A stretch of DNA of 64,000 bases from assembly GCF_009604425.1 (NCBI RefSeq), contig NZ_WEGI01000002.1, positions 434,001 through 498,000 of the forward strand. The letters are read 5' to 3'. Position 1 is the first letter of the stretch. Each line of letters begins with the position of its first letter. Of this stretch, positions 45,078 through 53,385 are shown piece after piece. Source of the DNA: Nocardia aurantia (GTDB lineage: Bacteria > Actinomycetota > Actinomycetes > Mycobacteriales > Mycobacteriaceae). The position numbers were made by a program, and so were the translations under genes. The notes below the pieces were generated by a model. That model did not search any database. It saw only the letters and a program-made list of their open reading frames with translations, and was not told the origin of the DNA.

Positions 45078-46630
45078 ATCCGCCGCTCGCCCAGCCCGAT
45101 CCGCTGTCACCGCGGGGTGCCGCCTCGATGCCTCCGGGCACGACCTGTTCGACCGGGCAGGCCGGACAACGCGCCGATCCGCCGGGCGCAGCATCCGGCG
45201 AGTCGGGGCGACCGGTCGCTCACGCCGTGACCGCGCCGGATCCGGCCGCGCTGCGTCGCGCCTCGGGGCGCGCCGGGGCGCGAGCGGCCGGCGGCGGATC
45301 ACCGGCCGCATCGGCATCGCCGACCCGTAGGGGACGTCGCGCCGACTCGCCGCAGCCGAGCGACTCTGCCCGATCCGTTTCGCCGCAGCCGAGCGATTCC
45401 GCGCGATCCACCTCACCGCCGCTCAGCGATTCCGCGCGATCCACCTCACCGCAGCTGAGCGATTCGGCGCGATCCATCGAGGACACACCCGGACGAACCG
45501 GGGCAGCGACCGCGGCGGGGCCGACTGCGACACGTTCGATCGGCGCGGCGAATCGCGTTCGTCCGCCTGAGCCGAGCGGTCCGGCAGGAACGGTCCCTCA
45601 TGCCCCCGGTGCCGGTGTCCCGAGTCGCATTACCGCCGATATCCCCCATGTCCGTGGTGCCGGTGTTGCGGGTCCCGGCGCGGGGGTGCGGTGGGGCTTG
45701 GGCGGGCTGGTGACGATCTGGGTACTCGCGCAGATCGCGTATCCGTTGACCGCGGGGAGCGGCCGGGATGCGGTGACCGTCGTGGTCGTGGTGCTGGCGG
45801 CCGGGATCGCGGGGTGGCATGCCTGGACGAGCGGTGGAGCGCGGCGGGCGCTGGGATTGCTGGTGGTCGTGGCGGGGATCGGACTGGTGGCCGAAATCGC
45901 CGGTACCGCTTGGGGATTCCCGTTCGGGTGCTACGGCTATGCGGCCGGGCGGCTCGGACCGGAGATCGCGGGGGTGCCTGCGGTGGTGCCGCTCGCGTGG
46001 GTCGGCGGGTGGTATCCGGTGCGGGTGGTGGCCGGGCGGTTGTCCCAGCGGGCCACCGTGCGGGTGGTGCTGACGGCCGTCGGGGCCGTCGGCTGGGATC
46101 TGTTCCTCGATCCGCAGATGGTCGCGGACGGGCAATGGGTGTGGTGTTCGACCTGGCGCGGGCTTCCGGGGCTGACCGGGATTCCGTTCACCAACTTCCT
46201 GGGGTGGTTCGCGGTGGCGCTGGTGATGGCCGGGCTGTGGGAGGGGGTCGATCGCCGGCGGATCGCGAGCGAGCGGGTTCCGCGCGATCGGCGATCGACC
46301 GGACATGGGAGAGAACCGGCCCCGAGTGCGACGGTTCCGTCCGGCCGGCGCCGTATCCGGCACCTGGAGGGTTCGGGTCGGGAGCGAGTCCGGTGTCGGG
46401 TGGCTCCGGGCCGGTATCGGGAGGCTTCGCTCGGGCGGCGGGGTGGCGGGCGCGAGGTGGATCCGCTCGTTGTGGTGCCGATTGGGATGTTCTTGTGGAC
46501 GTGGCTCGGGTCGGCGCTGGCGCATGGGGTGTTCTTGCACTTGCCGTGGTCGGCGGGGTACGGGTTTGCCGGGATGGGTGTGCTCGGGGTGCCGTTGATG
46601 TGGTCGCTCGGCACGTCCCGGCGAACGTGA
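45074..46630 (+). CDS. cruF: CruF-like carotenoid biosynthesis membrane protein
   Basis: Carot_biosynth family, whose CruF members are C-1',2'-hydratases. 518 residues; the membrane core is about 206-392 plus 463-515, with FPFGCYGYAAGRLGPEIAGV followed by PLAWVGGWYP, and WDLFLDPQMVADGQWVW. The first 200 residues are low-complexity and hold four 11-residue repeats; residues 393-462 are a basic Arg/Gly-rich insertion before the last helices that family members usually lack. ATG overlaps the crtO stop (ATGA). Confidence 0.85.
   Translation: MNPPLAQPDPLSPRGAASMPPGTTCSTGQAGQRADPPGAASGESGRPVAHAVTAPDPAALRRASGRAGARAAGGGSPAASASPTRRGRRADSPQPSDSARSVSPQPSDSARSTSPPLSDSARSTSPQLSDSARSIEDTPGRTGAATAAGPTATRSIGAANRVRPPEPSGPAGTVPHAPGAGVPSRITADIPHVRGAGVAGPGAGVRWGLGGLVTIWVLAQIAYPLTAGSGRDAVTVVVVVLAAGIAGWHAWTSGGARRALGLLVVVAGIGLVAEIAGTAWGFPFGCYGYAAGRLGPEIAGVPAVVPLAWVGGWYPVRVVAGRLSQRATVRVVLTAVGAVGWDLFLDPQMVADGQWVWCSTWRGLPGLTGIPFTNFLGWFAVALVMAGLWEGVDRRRIASERVPRDRRSTGHGREPAPSATVPSGRRRIRHLEGSGRERVRCRVAPGRYREASLGRRGGGREVDPLVVVPIGMFLWTWLGSALAHGVFLHLPWSAGYGFAGMGVLGVPLMWSLGTSRRT
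45347..45478 (+). repeat. 33-bp coding repeat in cruF
   Basis: Four tandem 33-bp units encode SPQPSDSARSV, SPQPSDSARST, SPPLSDSARST and SPQLSDSARSI (residues 92-135). They lie in the disordered N-terminal part ahead of the membrane core. Confidence 0.9.
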
Positions 46631-46711
46631 CCAACCGGGCGCGCCGAACGTGATCATGCTGCGTCCCGCTGTATGCGGCTCGGACCGGCCGATCGTGGCA
46701 CGATAAGAGCC

Positions 46712-47455
46712 GTGCAGCCGAGTCCGACTCATTTCCAGCCCGAACCAGCCCGGCACGAACGGGACAGAACTCCGGGGCCGCGACGCCGCCGGATCTGGTC
46801 GGTGTTGCTGCTGGTGGCGATGTTGACGCCGCTGTTGGCCGGATGCCTGCGGGTGCAGGTGTCGATGGGCGTGTCGTCCAACGATCGGGTGTCGGGGCGC
46901 ATCGTCGCCGCGGTGGTACCGAACGGGCCCGCCGACAAGGGGCCGCAGCTCAAGGTGCCGGACAGCCTCAGTAGCAAGGTGCGAGTCGAACCGTATTCGC
47001 AGGACGGCTATTCCGGCAGTCAGGTCTACTTCGACGATCTGACCTTCGGTGAGGTGCAGCAGCTGGGTAGCCTGTCGGACCAGACCCAGGGCATGTTCAG
47101 TCTCACGTTCGTCCGTTCGGGCGACAATGTCTCGCTCACCGGCCGCGTCGACCTGAAGTCGGTGCCGGAGCAGGGTTCCGACATCCAATTCAAGGTCGCG
47201 TTCCCGGCCCGGGTCGCCACCACCAACGGCACCCGCGAGGGTGATTCGATCGTGTCCTGGAAGGTGCCGGCCGGTGATGTGAGCACCCTGCGCGCCGAGG
47301 CCAGTTACGCCGATCCGAACACCCGGTCGTTCGCCGCCTGGGCGGGCATCGTCGGTGGCATCACCCTCGCCGCCGCCGCGCTCGCGGCCGTGCTGGCCTA
47401 TGTCAGCCGCAATCCCGACCCACAGCGGCCCGTCCGGCGGCGGCAGCACGTGTGA
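46712..47455 (+). CDS. lppM: Lipoprotein LppM
   Basis: 247 residues from a GTG at 46712 (upstream starts add Arg-rich sequence). Signal segment IWSVLLLVAMLTPLLAGC with lipidated Cys45, conserved LRVQVSMGVSSNDRVSG, FPARVATTNGTREGDSIVSW, and a C-terminal membrane helix (about 213-235). Clear match in pattern to Rv2171 LppM, a surface protein involved in phagosome manipulation in M. tuberculosis. The stop overlaps the glycosyltransferase start. Confidence 0.93.
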   Translation: MQPSPTHFQPEPARHERDRTPGPRRRRIWSVLLLVAMLTPLLAGCLRVQVSMGVSSNDRVSGRIVAAVVPNGPADKGPQLKVPDSLSSKVRVEPYSQDGYSGSQVYFDDLTFGEVQQLGSLSDQTQGMFSLTFVRSGDNVSLTGRVDLKSVPEQGSDIQFKVAFPARVATTNGTREGDSIVSWKVPAGDVSTLRAEASYADPNTRSFAAWAGIVGGITLAAAALAAVLAYVSRNPDPQRPVRRRQHV

Positions 47456-48642
47456 AGATCCTCGTCGCCGCCGGGACCGGGATCGCGGCCGTGGGTTGCG
47501 CGCTCGCGGCGGTGAACCGGCTGACCGTGCGGCGGCTCGGACCCCGGACTCCGGCGGTGATCGAACCGGTCACGGTGTGCATCCCGGCCCGCGACGAGGC
47601 CCGCAGGTTGCCCGGCCTGATCGCCGATCTGCAGGCGCAGCGCGGGATCTCGCGGCTGCGGGTGCTGATCCTGGACGACGACTCCGCCGACGACACCAAC
47701 GCCGCGGCCCTGGAGGCGATCGGTGACGACACCCGGTTCACCCTCCTGGACAGCGCCGCCGGCCCCGGGCCCGGCTGGACCGGCAAGACGGCCGCCTGCA
47801 CCCGGCTGGCCGAATTCGCCTTCGCCACCGACGATCCCGAGGAGGGGCCGGCCGGGGTGCTGATCTTCCTGGACGCCGATGTCCGACTGGAACCCAGCGC
47901 GCTGGCGGCGGCGGTCGGCGAATTGCGTTCCGGCGCGGCGGCTCTGGTGGCCCCGTGGCCGTTCCAGCGCACCGGCTCGGCGGCGGAGGCACTGGTGCAG
48001 CCGCTGCTCTGCTGGTCCTGGGCCACCACTTTGCCGATCGCCCTCGCCAACCGCAGCCGCCGACCGTCGACGGTGGTCTCCTGCGGGCAGTTCCTCGCCC
48101 TCGACGCCGCCGCGTACCGGGCGGTGGGCGGGCATGCCGCGGTGGCGGGCGCCGTCACCGAGGACCTGGCCCTGGCCCGCCTGCTGCGCCGCGCCGGCCA
48201 CCGCACCGCCCTGGTCGCCGCGGGCCGGCTGGCGAGCACCCGGATGTACTCCGGCGCAACGGAACTGGAGAACGGCTACACCCGCTGGCTGTGGTCGGCG
48301 TACGGCTCCCCCACCGGCAGCGTCGCCGTCGGCGCCCTCACCGGCCTCGCCTACCTGGTTCCGCCCGCGGCCGCCCTGTTCGGCCGGGGCCCCACCCGCC
48401 GCCTCGGCCTGCTCGGTTACGCGAGCGCCGCCGGCGGCCGGCTGCTGGCCCGCTCCCTGGAATCCGGTCGCGCCCCGAGCCTTTCCGACGCCGGCGCCGC
48501 ACTGGCCCATCCGTTGTCGATCGCCGCTTACCTCGCGCTCTCGGCCCGATCACACCGCCGCCATCGGGCGGGGACGCTGCAATGGAAGGGCCGTCTCCTC
48601 CCGCAGCCCCCTGAGGCAGCGAAAAGCGCTCAGCCGCAATAG
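47452..48642 (+). CDS. GT2 glycosyltransferase, CruG-like
   Basis: 396 residues, GTG start overlapping the lppM stop. GT-A domain with IPARDEA at 44-50, DDDSADD at 75-81 and DAD at 141-143, an acceptor-side TEDLALARLLRRAG segment, and hydrophobic helices at the N-terminus and after residue 290. Next to cruF it most likely glycosylates the hydroxylated carotenoid, as CruG does in other bacteria; that assignment rests on context. Confidence 0.8.
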   Translation: MKILVAAGTGIAAVGCALAAVNRLTVRRLGPRTPAVIEPVTVCIPARDEARRLPGLIADLQAQRGISRLRVLILDDDSADDTNAAALEAIGDDTRFTLLDSAAGPGPGWTGKTAACTRLAEFAFATDDPEEGPAGVLIFLDADVRLEPSALAAAVGELRSGAAALVAPWPFQRTGSAAEALVQPLLCWSWATTLPIALANRSRRPSTVVSCGQFLALDAAAYRAVGGHAAVAGAVTEDLALARLLRRAGHRTALVAAGRLASTRMYSGATELENGYTRWLWSAYGSPTGSVAVGALTGLAYLVPPAAALFGRGPTRRLGLLGYASAAGGRLLARSLESGRAPSLSDAGAALAHPLSIAAYLALSARSHRRHRAGTLQWKGRLLPQPPEAAKSAQPQ

Positions 48643-48795
48643 GCGGAGCGAAATGACCGGCGGTACCCGACCTGCCAGGCGAAGTCCGGCCGGAAGCGGA
48701 CTGCGACAGCCTGTTTCGTGAGAAAGAACGATCCCCATCCGCGCCGGCCCGGTAGCCGGTCGGCGGGCTCGACCGGACGCGCCGTATCGCAGCGG

Positions 48796-49731
48796 CTATC
48801 GGGCGGAGCGCAGGGTGGCGGTCGCGAATTGGGTTGCGGCTACGCGATATCGGCGGTGGCGGGGGACGGTGGCGCGGTGCTGGAAGACGGCGTAGCCGGA
48901 CTTCTCGATCTCGTCGAGTATTTCGGCGTAGAGGATCGCGGCGGTGCGGATGGCGGGACGCACCCGGGGGTTCAGGAGGTCGATGCCGGGGATGGCGAAC
49001 CGGTAGAGGGCCCGGTTGGTGGCGATCAGGTGGACCAGGGCGCGGCGGACGCGGGGGTCGGTGTGGCCGGTGCGGCGGCAGTGGGTGAGCAGGCCGGGGT
49101 CGACGCCGAAGGCGGCGAGTTCGTCCAGGGGGAGGTAGACGCGGTCGCGGTCGAGGTCCTCGGCGAGGTCGCGCAGGAAGTTGGTCAGCTGGAAGGCCTC
49201 GCCGAGGGCGGTGGCGGCCGGTTCCGCGTCGGCGGTGGGGACGACGGTGCCGAGGATCGGGAGCAGTTGCAGGCCGATGGCGGCCGCCGAGCCGCTCATG
49301 TATTCGCGTAGTTCGGTCATCGTGGCGTAGCGGTTGCGGAATCGGGTCGTGCCGGGCACGTCCATTCGCATCGAGGCCAGGAAGGTCCACAGGTGGGCCG
49401 GGGGCACGCCGAAACGGGCGACGGTGTCGGCGGTGGCGGACAGGACGGGGTCGTCCGGGTCCGGATGCGCGGTGTCGCGCAGACGGGCGCGCAGGCGGGT
49501 CTCGATGTCGTCGAGACGGGCCGCAGCATCGGGGGTGGCGTGGTCGACGATGTCGTCGACGGTGCGCGCGAAGGCGTAGAGCGCGTGCACCGCGACGCGG
49601 CGGTCCGGTGCCAGCAGCCGGGTGGCCAGGAAGTAGGTGCGGCCGTGGGCGGCGGCGACGGCCCGGCAATACCGGTAGGCGGCGGCCAGGGTCTCCCGAT
49701 CGGTGAGTGATCCGGCCGGGCCGGCGCTCAC
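48796..49731 (-). CDS. crtB: Phytoene synthase
   Basis: Condenses two GGPP to phytoene. 311 residues. First Asp motif DDIVD at 59-63 (FARTVDDIVDHA), second at 184-200 in NFLRDLAEDLDRDRVYLP, both Mg-diphosphate sites of the squalene/phytoene synthase family. GTG start overlapping the mptA stop (GTGA). Convergent with the GT2 gene. Confidence 0.96.
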   Translation of the reverse strand: MSAGPAGSLTDRETLAAAYRYCRAVAAAHGRTYFLATRLLAPDRRVAVHALYAFARTVDDIVDHATPDAAARLDDIETRLRARLRDTAHPDPDDPVLSATADTVARFGVPPAHLWTFLASMRMDVPGTTRFRNRYATMTELREYMSGSAAAIGLQLLPILGTVVPTADAEPAATALGEAFQLTNFLRDLAEDLDRDRVYLPLDELAAFGVDPGLLTHCRRTGHTDPRVRRALVHLIATNRALYRFAIPGIDLLNPRVRPAIRTAAILYAEILDEIEKSGYAVFQHRATVPRHRRYRVAATQFATATLRSAR

Positions 49732-51332
49732 GGCCGGGGCTTACCCGTGTCGGCCCGCAACCGCAGCGGGTCCACCGTCCGCAGTGAGAAGGCCGCGACC
49801 AGCGCCACGAAGGTGGCGGCCGCGACGTGCCAGAAGTTGTACAGGCCGATGGATCCGCCCGGCTGGAACACCAGCATCAGCCAGGTACACAGGCCGACCA
49901 GCAGCATGAGCGTGGGGGTCGACAGGGTGAACCCGGCGGCCAGGGCCAGCGGCCAGGAGTAGTACCACGGCAGCGCGGCCGGAGAGAGGATCACGATGCC
50001 GACGAACGCGATCAGGATGCCGAGGACGGCCTCGCGCTCGGAGTGCTTGAATCGCCACCAGGCCCACGCCAGGATCGCCACCAGCCCGAGCATGCACAAC
50101 AGCCGGGTATAGACGAGGACGTCACCGAGATGCAGCGGGGTCACCCACGTGACCATGTGCGCCAGGATGGTCGGCAGCGACAGCCAGTTGATGATCTTCT
50201 TCGAGCCGGACAGCGCGCTCAGCCAGCCGAGGCCGACCCCGGCGGCCGCGGAGGCGGCGACGAACACCGCCGCGAACACCGACAGGCCCAGTCCGCCGAT
50301 CTTCGCGAAGGTCCACAGCGGATGCGGTAGTGGGCCCTTGTTCTCGGCCGCGCGTCTCTCTCGTTCGTGGATCATCCAGATCCACACCAGGAACGGCAGC
50401 GCGACTCCCGCGGTGGCCTTGATGGCGACGCCGACGGCGACCACGACGATCCCGCCCGCGTGATGGTGTTCCAGCACCAGCGCGATACCGGCGGCCATCA
50501 GGCCGACCATCAGCATCTCGTTGTGGGCGCCACCGATCAGGTGGATGAGCACCAGCGGGTTCAGCACCGCGAGCCACAGCGCCACCGTGGGCTTGCCGCC
50601 GAGGTGTTTGGTGAGGTGCGGGACCGCCCACATCATCAGCACCAGGCCGGGCAGCATCACCAGCCGCATGGCGATGGTCCCCGCCACCACGTTCGAGCCG
50701 GTGACCATGGTGATGAGCCGGCCCATCAGCAGGAAGATCGGGCCGTAGGGCGCGGTGGTGGTGGTCCAGACCGGGCTCACGTTGTCCAGCAGCACACCGG
50801 GATTCACCACCGGGCCGACCCGGTACGGGTCGAACCCGTCGCGGAGCAGCGCGCCCTGGGCGAGATACGAGTAGACGTCCTGGCTGAACATCGGCACCGA
50901 GAACAGCAGCGGGAAGATCCAGATGCCGACGATCCAGCGCAGCTCGGTGAGGCTCACGGTGCTCTCGTAACCGGCGTAGCCGAGCGTGATGCGGCCGAGC
51001 CGCACCCAGGCCAGGATCATCGCCAGGACGCCGAGCCAGACCACGATGGTCGCGAGCGCGTACCCGTGCCCGAACCGCAGCCAGGACAGGTGCGCCTCCT
51101 CGAGCAGCGGGTCGCGGCGGCGGACGGCGCCCGCGCCGAGTCCGCCGGCGGTCATCATCAGAGAACCCCAGAAGCCGAGCAACGCCGCATGGCCCTCGGG
51201 GCTGCGGAAGAAGTCGGCGGCGGTACGCATCCGCCGGCGGGGAGGGTCGGGCAGCACGACCGACTCCAGGCCGGTGACCTGGGCGGTCATCGGTCGGGGC
51301 CTGGTGGCGGTATCCGGTTCAGGGGTCGGCAT
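49728..51332 (-). CDS. mptA: Alpha-1,6-mannosyltransferase MptA
   Basis: GT-C enzyme that extends the lipomannan backbone using polyprenyl-phosphate-mannose. 534 residues, about 13 membrane helices. The conserved first extracytoplasmic loop motif FSQDVYSYLAQGALLRDGFD and the pair PVWTTTTAPYGP and NPLVLIHLIGGAHNEMLMVG match Rv2174 as I recall it. The stop overlaps crtB and the start is 124 bp from crtI, where TAAACT could be a -10 of its own promoter. Confidence 0.94.
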   Translation of the reverse strand: MPTPEPDTATRPRPMTAQVTGLESVVLPDPPRRRMRTAADFFRSPEGHAALLGFWGSLMMTAGGLGAGAVRRRDPLLEEAHLSWLRFGHGYALATIVVWLGVLAMILAWVRLGRITLGYAGYESTVSLTELRWIVGIWIFPLLFSVPMFSQDVYSYLAQGALLRDGFDPYRVGPVVNPGVLLDNVSPVWTTTTAPYGPIFLLMGRLITMVTGSNVVAGTIAMRLVMLPGLVLMMWAVPHLTKHLGGKPTVALWLAVLNPLVLIHLIGGAHNEMLMVGLMAAGIALVLEHHHAGGIVVVAVGVAIKATAGVALPFLVWIWMIHERERRAAENKGPLPHPLWTFAKIGGLGLSVFAAVFVAASAAAGVGLGWLSALSGSKKIINWLSLPTILAHMVTWVTPLHLGDVLVYTRLLCMLGLVAILAWAWWRFKHSEREAVLGILIAFVGIVILSPAALPWYYSWPLALAAGFTLSTPTLMLLVGLCTWLMLVFQPGGSIGLYNFWHVAAATFVALVAAFSLRTVDPLRLRADTGKPRP

Positions 51333-51456
51333 AGTTCGTCGTTCCCCCCGGAAAGTCGGTGCGGTCGGGAAACCGCGGCTGATAGGTCGCCGCTAGTTTA
51401 GTGGTATGTCGGCAACACTAGCGCGCCGGTTCGCCCGGATCTCGCTCAGGCATCGG

Positions 51457-53385
51457 TCACAGTTCACTCGCGACCCGCTCAGCGGCCAGTTTTCCGGACA
51501 GCAGGGTGGTGGGCACCCCCACTCCGGGGGTCGTTCCGCAACCTGCCAGCACCACATTCGTGGCCGTTGCGGGCAAATTTCGGGTGCGGAACGGGCCGGT
51601 CTGCCGGAACAGGTGCGCGGCCGAGAACGGCGACCCCGCGAGCATGCCCTTGGCCTGCCAGGTGGACGGGGTATCGAGGTGGTCGACGGTGAAATGGGTG
51701 GCTATACCGTGATATCCGCGATCCTCCAGCAACTCCAGGAGGCCGTCGAGGTACGCGCGGCCCGTCCGATCCCAGTCCAGCGGCGCGGCGTCGAGGTTCG
51801 GGCAGGGCGCGAGCAGCGACAGGGGTTCGTGGCGGCCGGTCGGGCGATCCACGAACATCCCGGGATCGGTGAGCGCGGGGCGGGTCAGCAGCAGGGAGGG
51901 ATCGCTCATCGTCGCGCCCCGGCCCGGCCGCGCCGCGATCTCGGCGAACGTGCGATCCCAGGCCCGGCCGAAGTCGATGGTGTGATGCGCCTGGACCGGC
52001 CAGCCCGCCGCCACCTCGGCGGGCACCGTGCCGTGCGCGACCACCGCGGAGGGCGCGGCGCGCAGCCGGCGCGGTGGCAGGACCGATCGCCGCGGCAGGC
52101 CGAACCGCGCCAGGCTGCCGAGGTCGGCGGTGAGCACGACGGCGTCGCAGTCGAGGCGGCGGCCGTCGGCGGTTCGCACCCGCTCCGCGCGGCCGGCGAC
52201 GTAGTCGATGCCGGTCACCTCGGTGTCCAGTTCGAGCCGTCCACCGGCCGCGGTGAAGGCGGCGGCCAGCGCGGCCGGGACCGCGCGCATCCCGCCTTCG
52301 GGGAAGTAGACGCCCAGCGAGGTGTCCATGTGCGGGATCGCGCCGTAGACGCCGAGCGCCTGCGCGGGCGCGGCGCCGGCGTACAGGGCCTGGAACGTGA
52401 ACAGCCGGGCCAGCCGCTCGTCGCCGAGGATGCGGCCGACCCGGGGGCCGAGGCGGCCGAAGCCGCCGAGCCGGGCCAGCCGCAGCAGCGCCGCGCGTTT
52501 GGCCGGGACCCGCACCATGTCCAGCGGCGAATCGAAGTTGGTGTCCATGAACTCGTCGTAGGCGGCGTCGTAGATCGCCGCCAGCCAGGCCCGCAGCCGG
52601 CGGTAGCGTTCCGCCTCGGCGGGCCCGCAGGTCCGGGCGACCTCGGCGGCCATCGCCTCGGGATCCGAGTACACGTCGATGACCGAGTCGTCGGCGAACC
52701 GGGCCCGGTACGCCGGTGCCAGCGGACGGATCCGCAACCCCAGTGCCTCCGCCCGCGCACCCACCGCCCCCAGCGCGTCACCGATCAGCTCCGGCACGGT
52801 GAGAATCGTTGCACCGGAATCGATCTCGTAGTCGGGGCCGCGGTACACACCGACCCGGCCACCGGGATGGTCGGCGCGCTCCAGCAGCGTGACAGTCCGC
52901 CCGGCCCCGGTCAGATTCAACGCCGCCGACAGCCCCGCGAGCCCCGCCCCGACCACCACCACCCGGTCGGTCGGCCCGCCGACGGTCCGAATCTTCCGAC
53001 GCCGCAAGCCCTTTCCGCCGACCGGCCGACCCGCCCGGTCGTCATCCACACCGATCCCGTTGCCCCCCAGCACAACCCGACCGTCGCCCGCACCGGACCG
53101 GGTGCCACCCCCGCGGCCTCCCCTGTCGCGCACCTCAGCACAGTCCTCATCGAGATCGACCGGGCGGCTGTCTGCCCCGGTCCGGCTGCCGTCCACCCCG
53201 GACAGGTTGCCGCCCGCACCGGCCCGACAGTCATCAGCACCGTCCCGGCCGCTGTCCGTACCGGCCCAGCCGCCATCCGCACCAGGCTGGCCGCCGCTCA
53301 CACCGACCCGGCCGTCATCCGCACTGGCCCGGCCGCCGTCCGCACTAGCCCGGCCGCCGTCCGTACCGGCCCGGCGGGCTGTCAT
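51457..53385 (-). CDS. crtI: Phytoene desaturase with repeat extension
   Basis: FAD enzyme converting phytoene to lycopene (or neurosporene). 642 residues, about 140 more than usual. The dinucleotide-binding start RVVVVGAGLAGLSAALNL begins near 141, followed by LLERADHPGGR; YFPEGGMRAVPAALAAAF and the C-terminal TPGVGVPTTLLSGKLAAE are family signatures. The extra N-terminus holds ten 7-residue repeats and a Gly/Arg/Asp-rich linker. ATG at 53385 overlaps the idsA stop (ATGA), so the extension is probably translated; an internal start near residue 140 would also yield a full enzyme. Confidence 0.94.
   Translation of the reverse strand: MTARRAGTDGGRASADGGRASADDGRVGVSGGQPGADGGWAGTDSGRDGADDCRAGAGGNLSGVDGSRTGADSRPVDLDEDCAEVRDRGGRGGGTRSGAGDGRVVLGGNGIGVDDDRAGRPVGGKGLRRRKIRTVGGPTDRVVVVGAGLAGLSAALNLTGAGRTVTLLERADHPGGRVGVYRGPDYEIDSGATILTVPELIGDALGAVGARAEALGLRIRPLAPAYRARFADDSVIDVYSDPEAMAAEVARTCGPAEAERYRRLRAWLAAIYDAAYDEFMDTNFDSPLDMVRVPAKRAALLRLARLGGFGRLGPRVGRILGDERLARLFTFQALYAGAAPAQALGVYGAIPHMDTSLGVYFPEGGMRAVPAALAAAFTAAGGRLELDTEVTGIDYVAGRAERVRTADGRRLDCDAVVLTADLGSLARFGLPRRSVLPPRRLRAAPSAVVAHGTVPAEVAAGWPVQAHHTIDFGRAWDRTFAEIAARPGRGATMSDPSLLLTRPALTDPGMFVDRPTGRHEPLSLLAPCPNLDAAPLDWDRTGRAYLDGLLELLEDRGYHGIATHFTVDHLDTPSTWQAKGMLAGSPFSAAHLFRQTGPFRTRNLPATATNVVLAGCGTTPGVGVPTTLLSGKLAAERVASEL
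53158..53367 (-). repeat. 21-bp coding minisatellite in crtI
   Basis: Ten in-frame 21-bp units encode heptads of the type GTDGGRA, SADGGRA, GADGGWA and GVDGSRT (CrtI residues 7-76). Earlier units are most alike; divergence rises towards the core. Confidence 0.85.
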
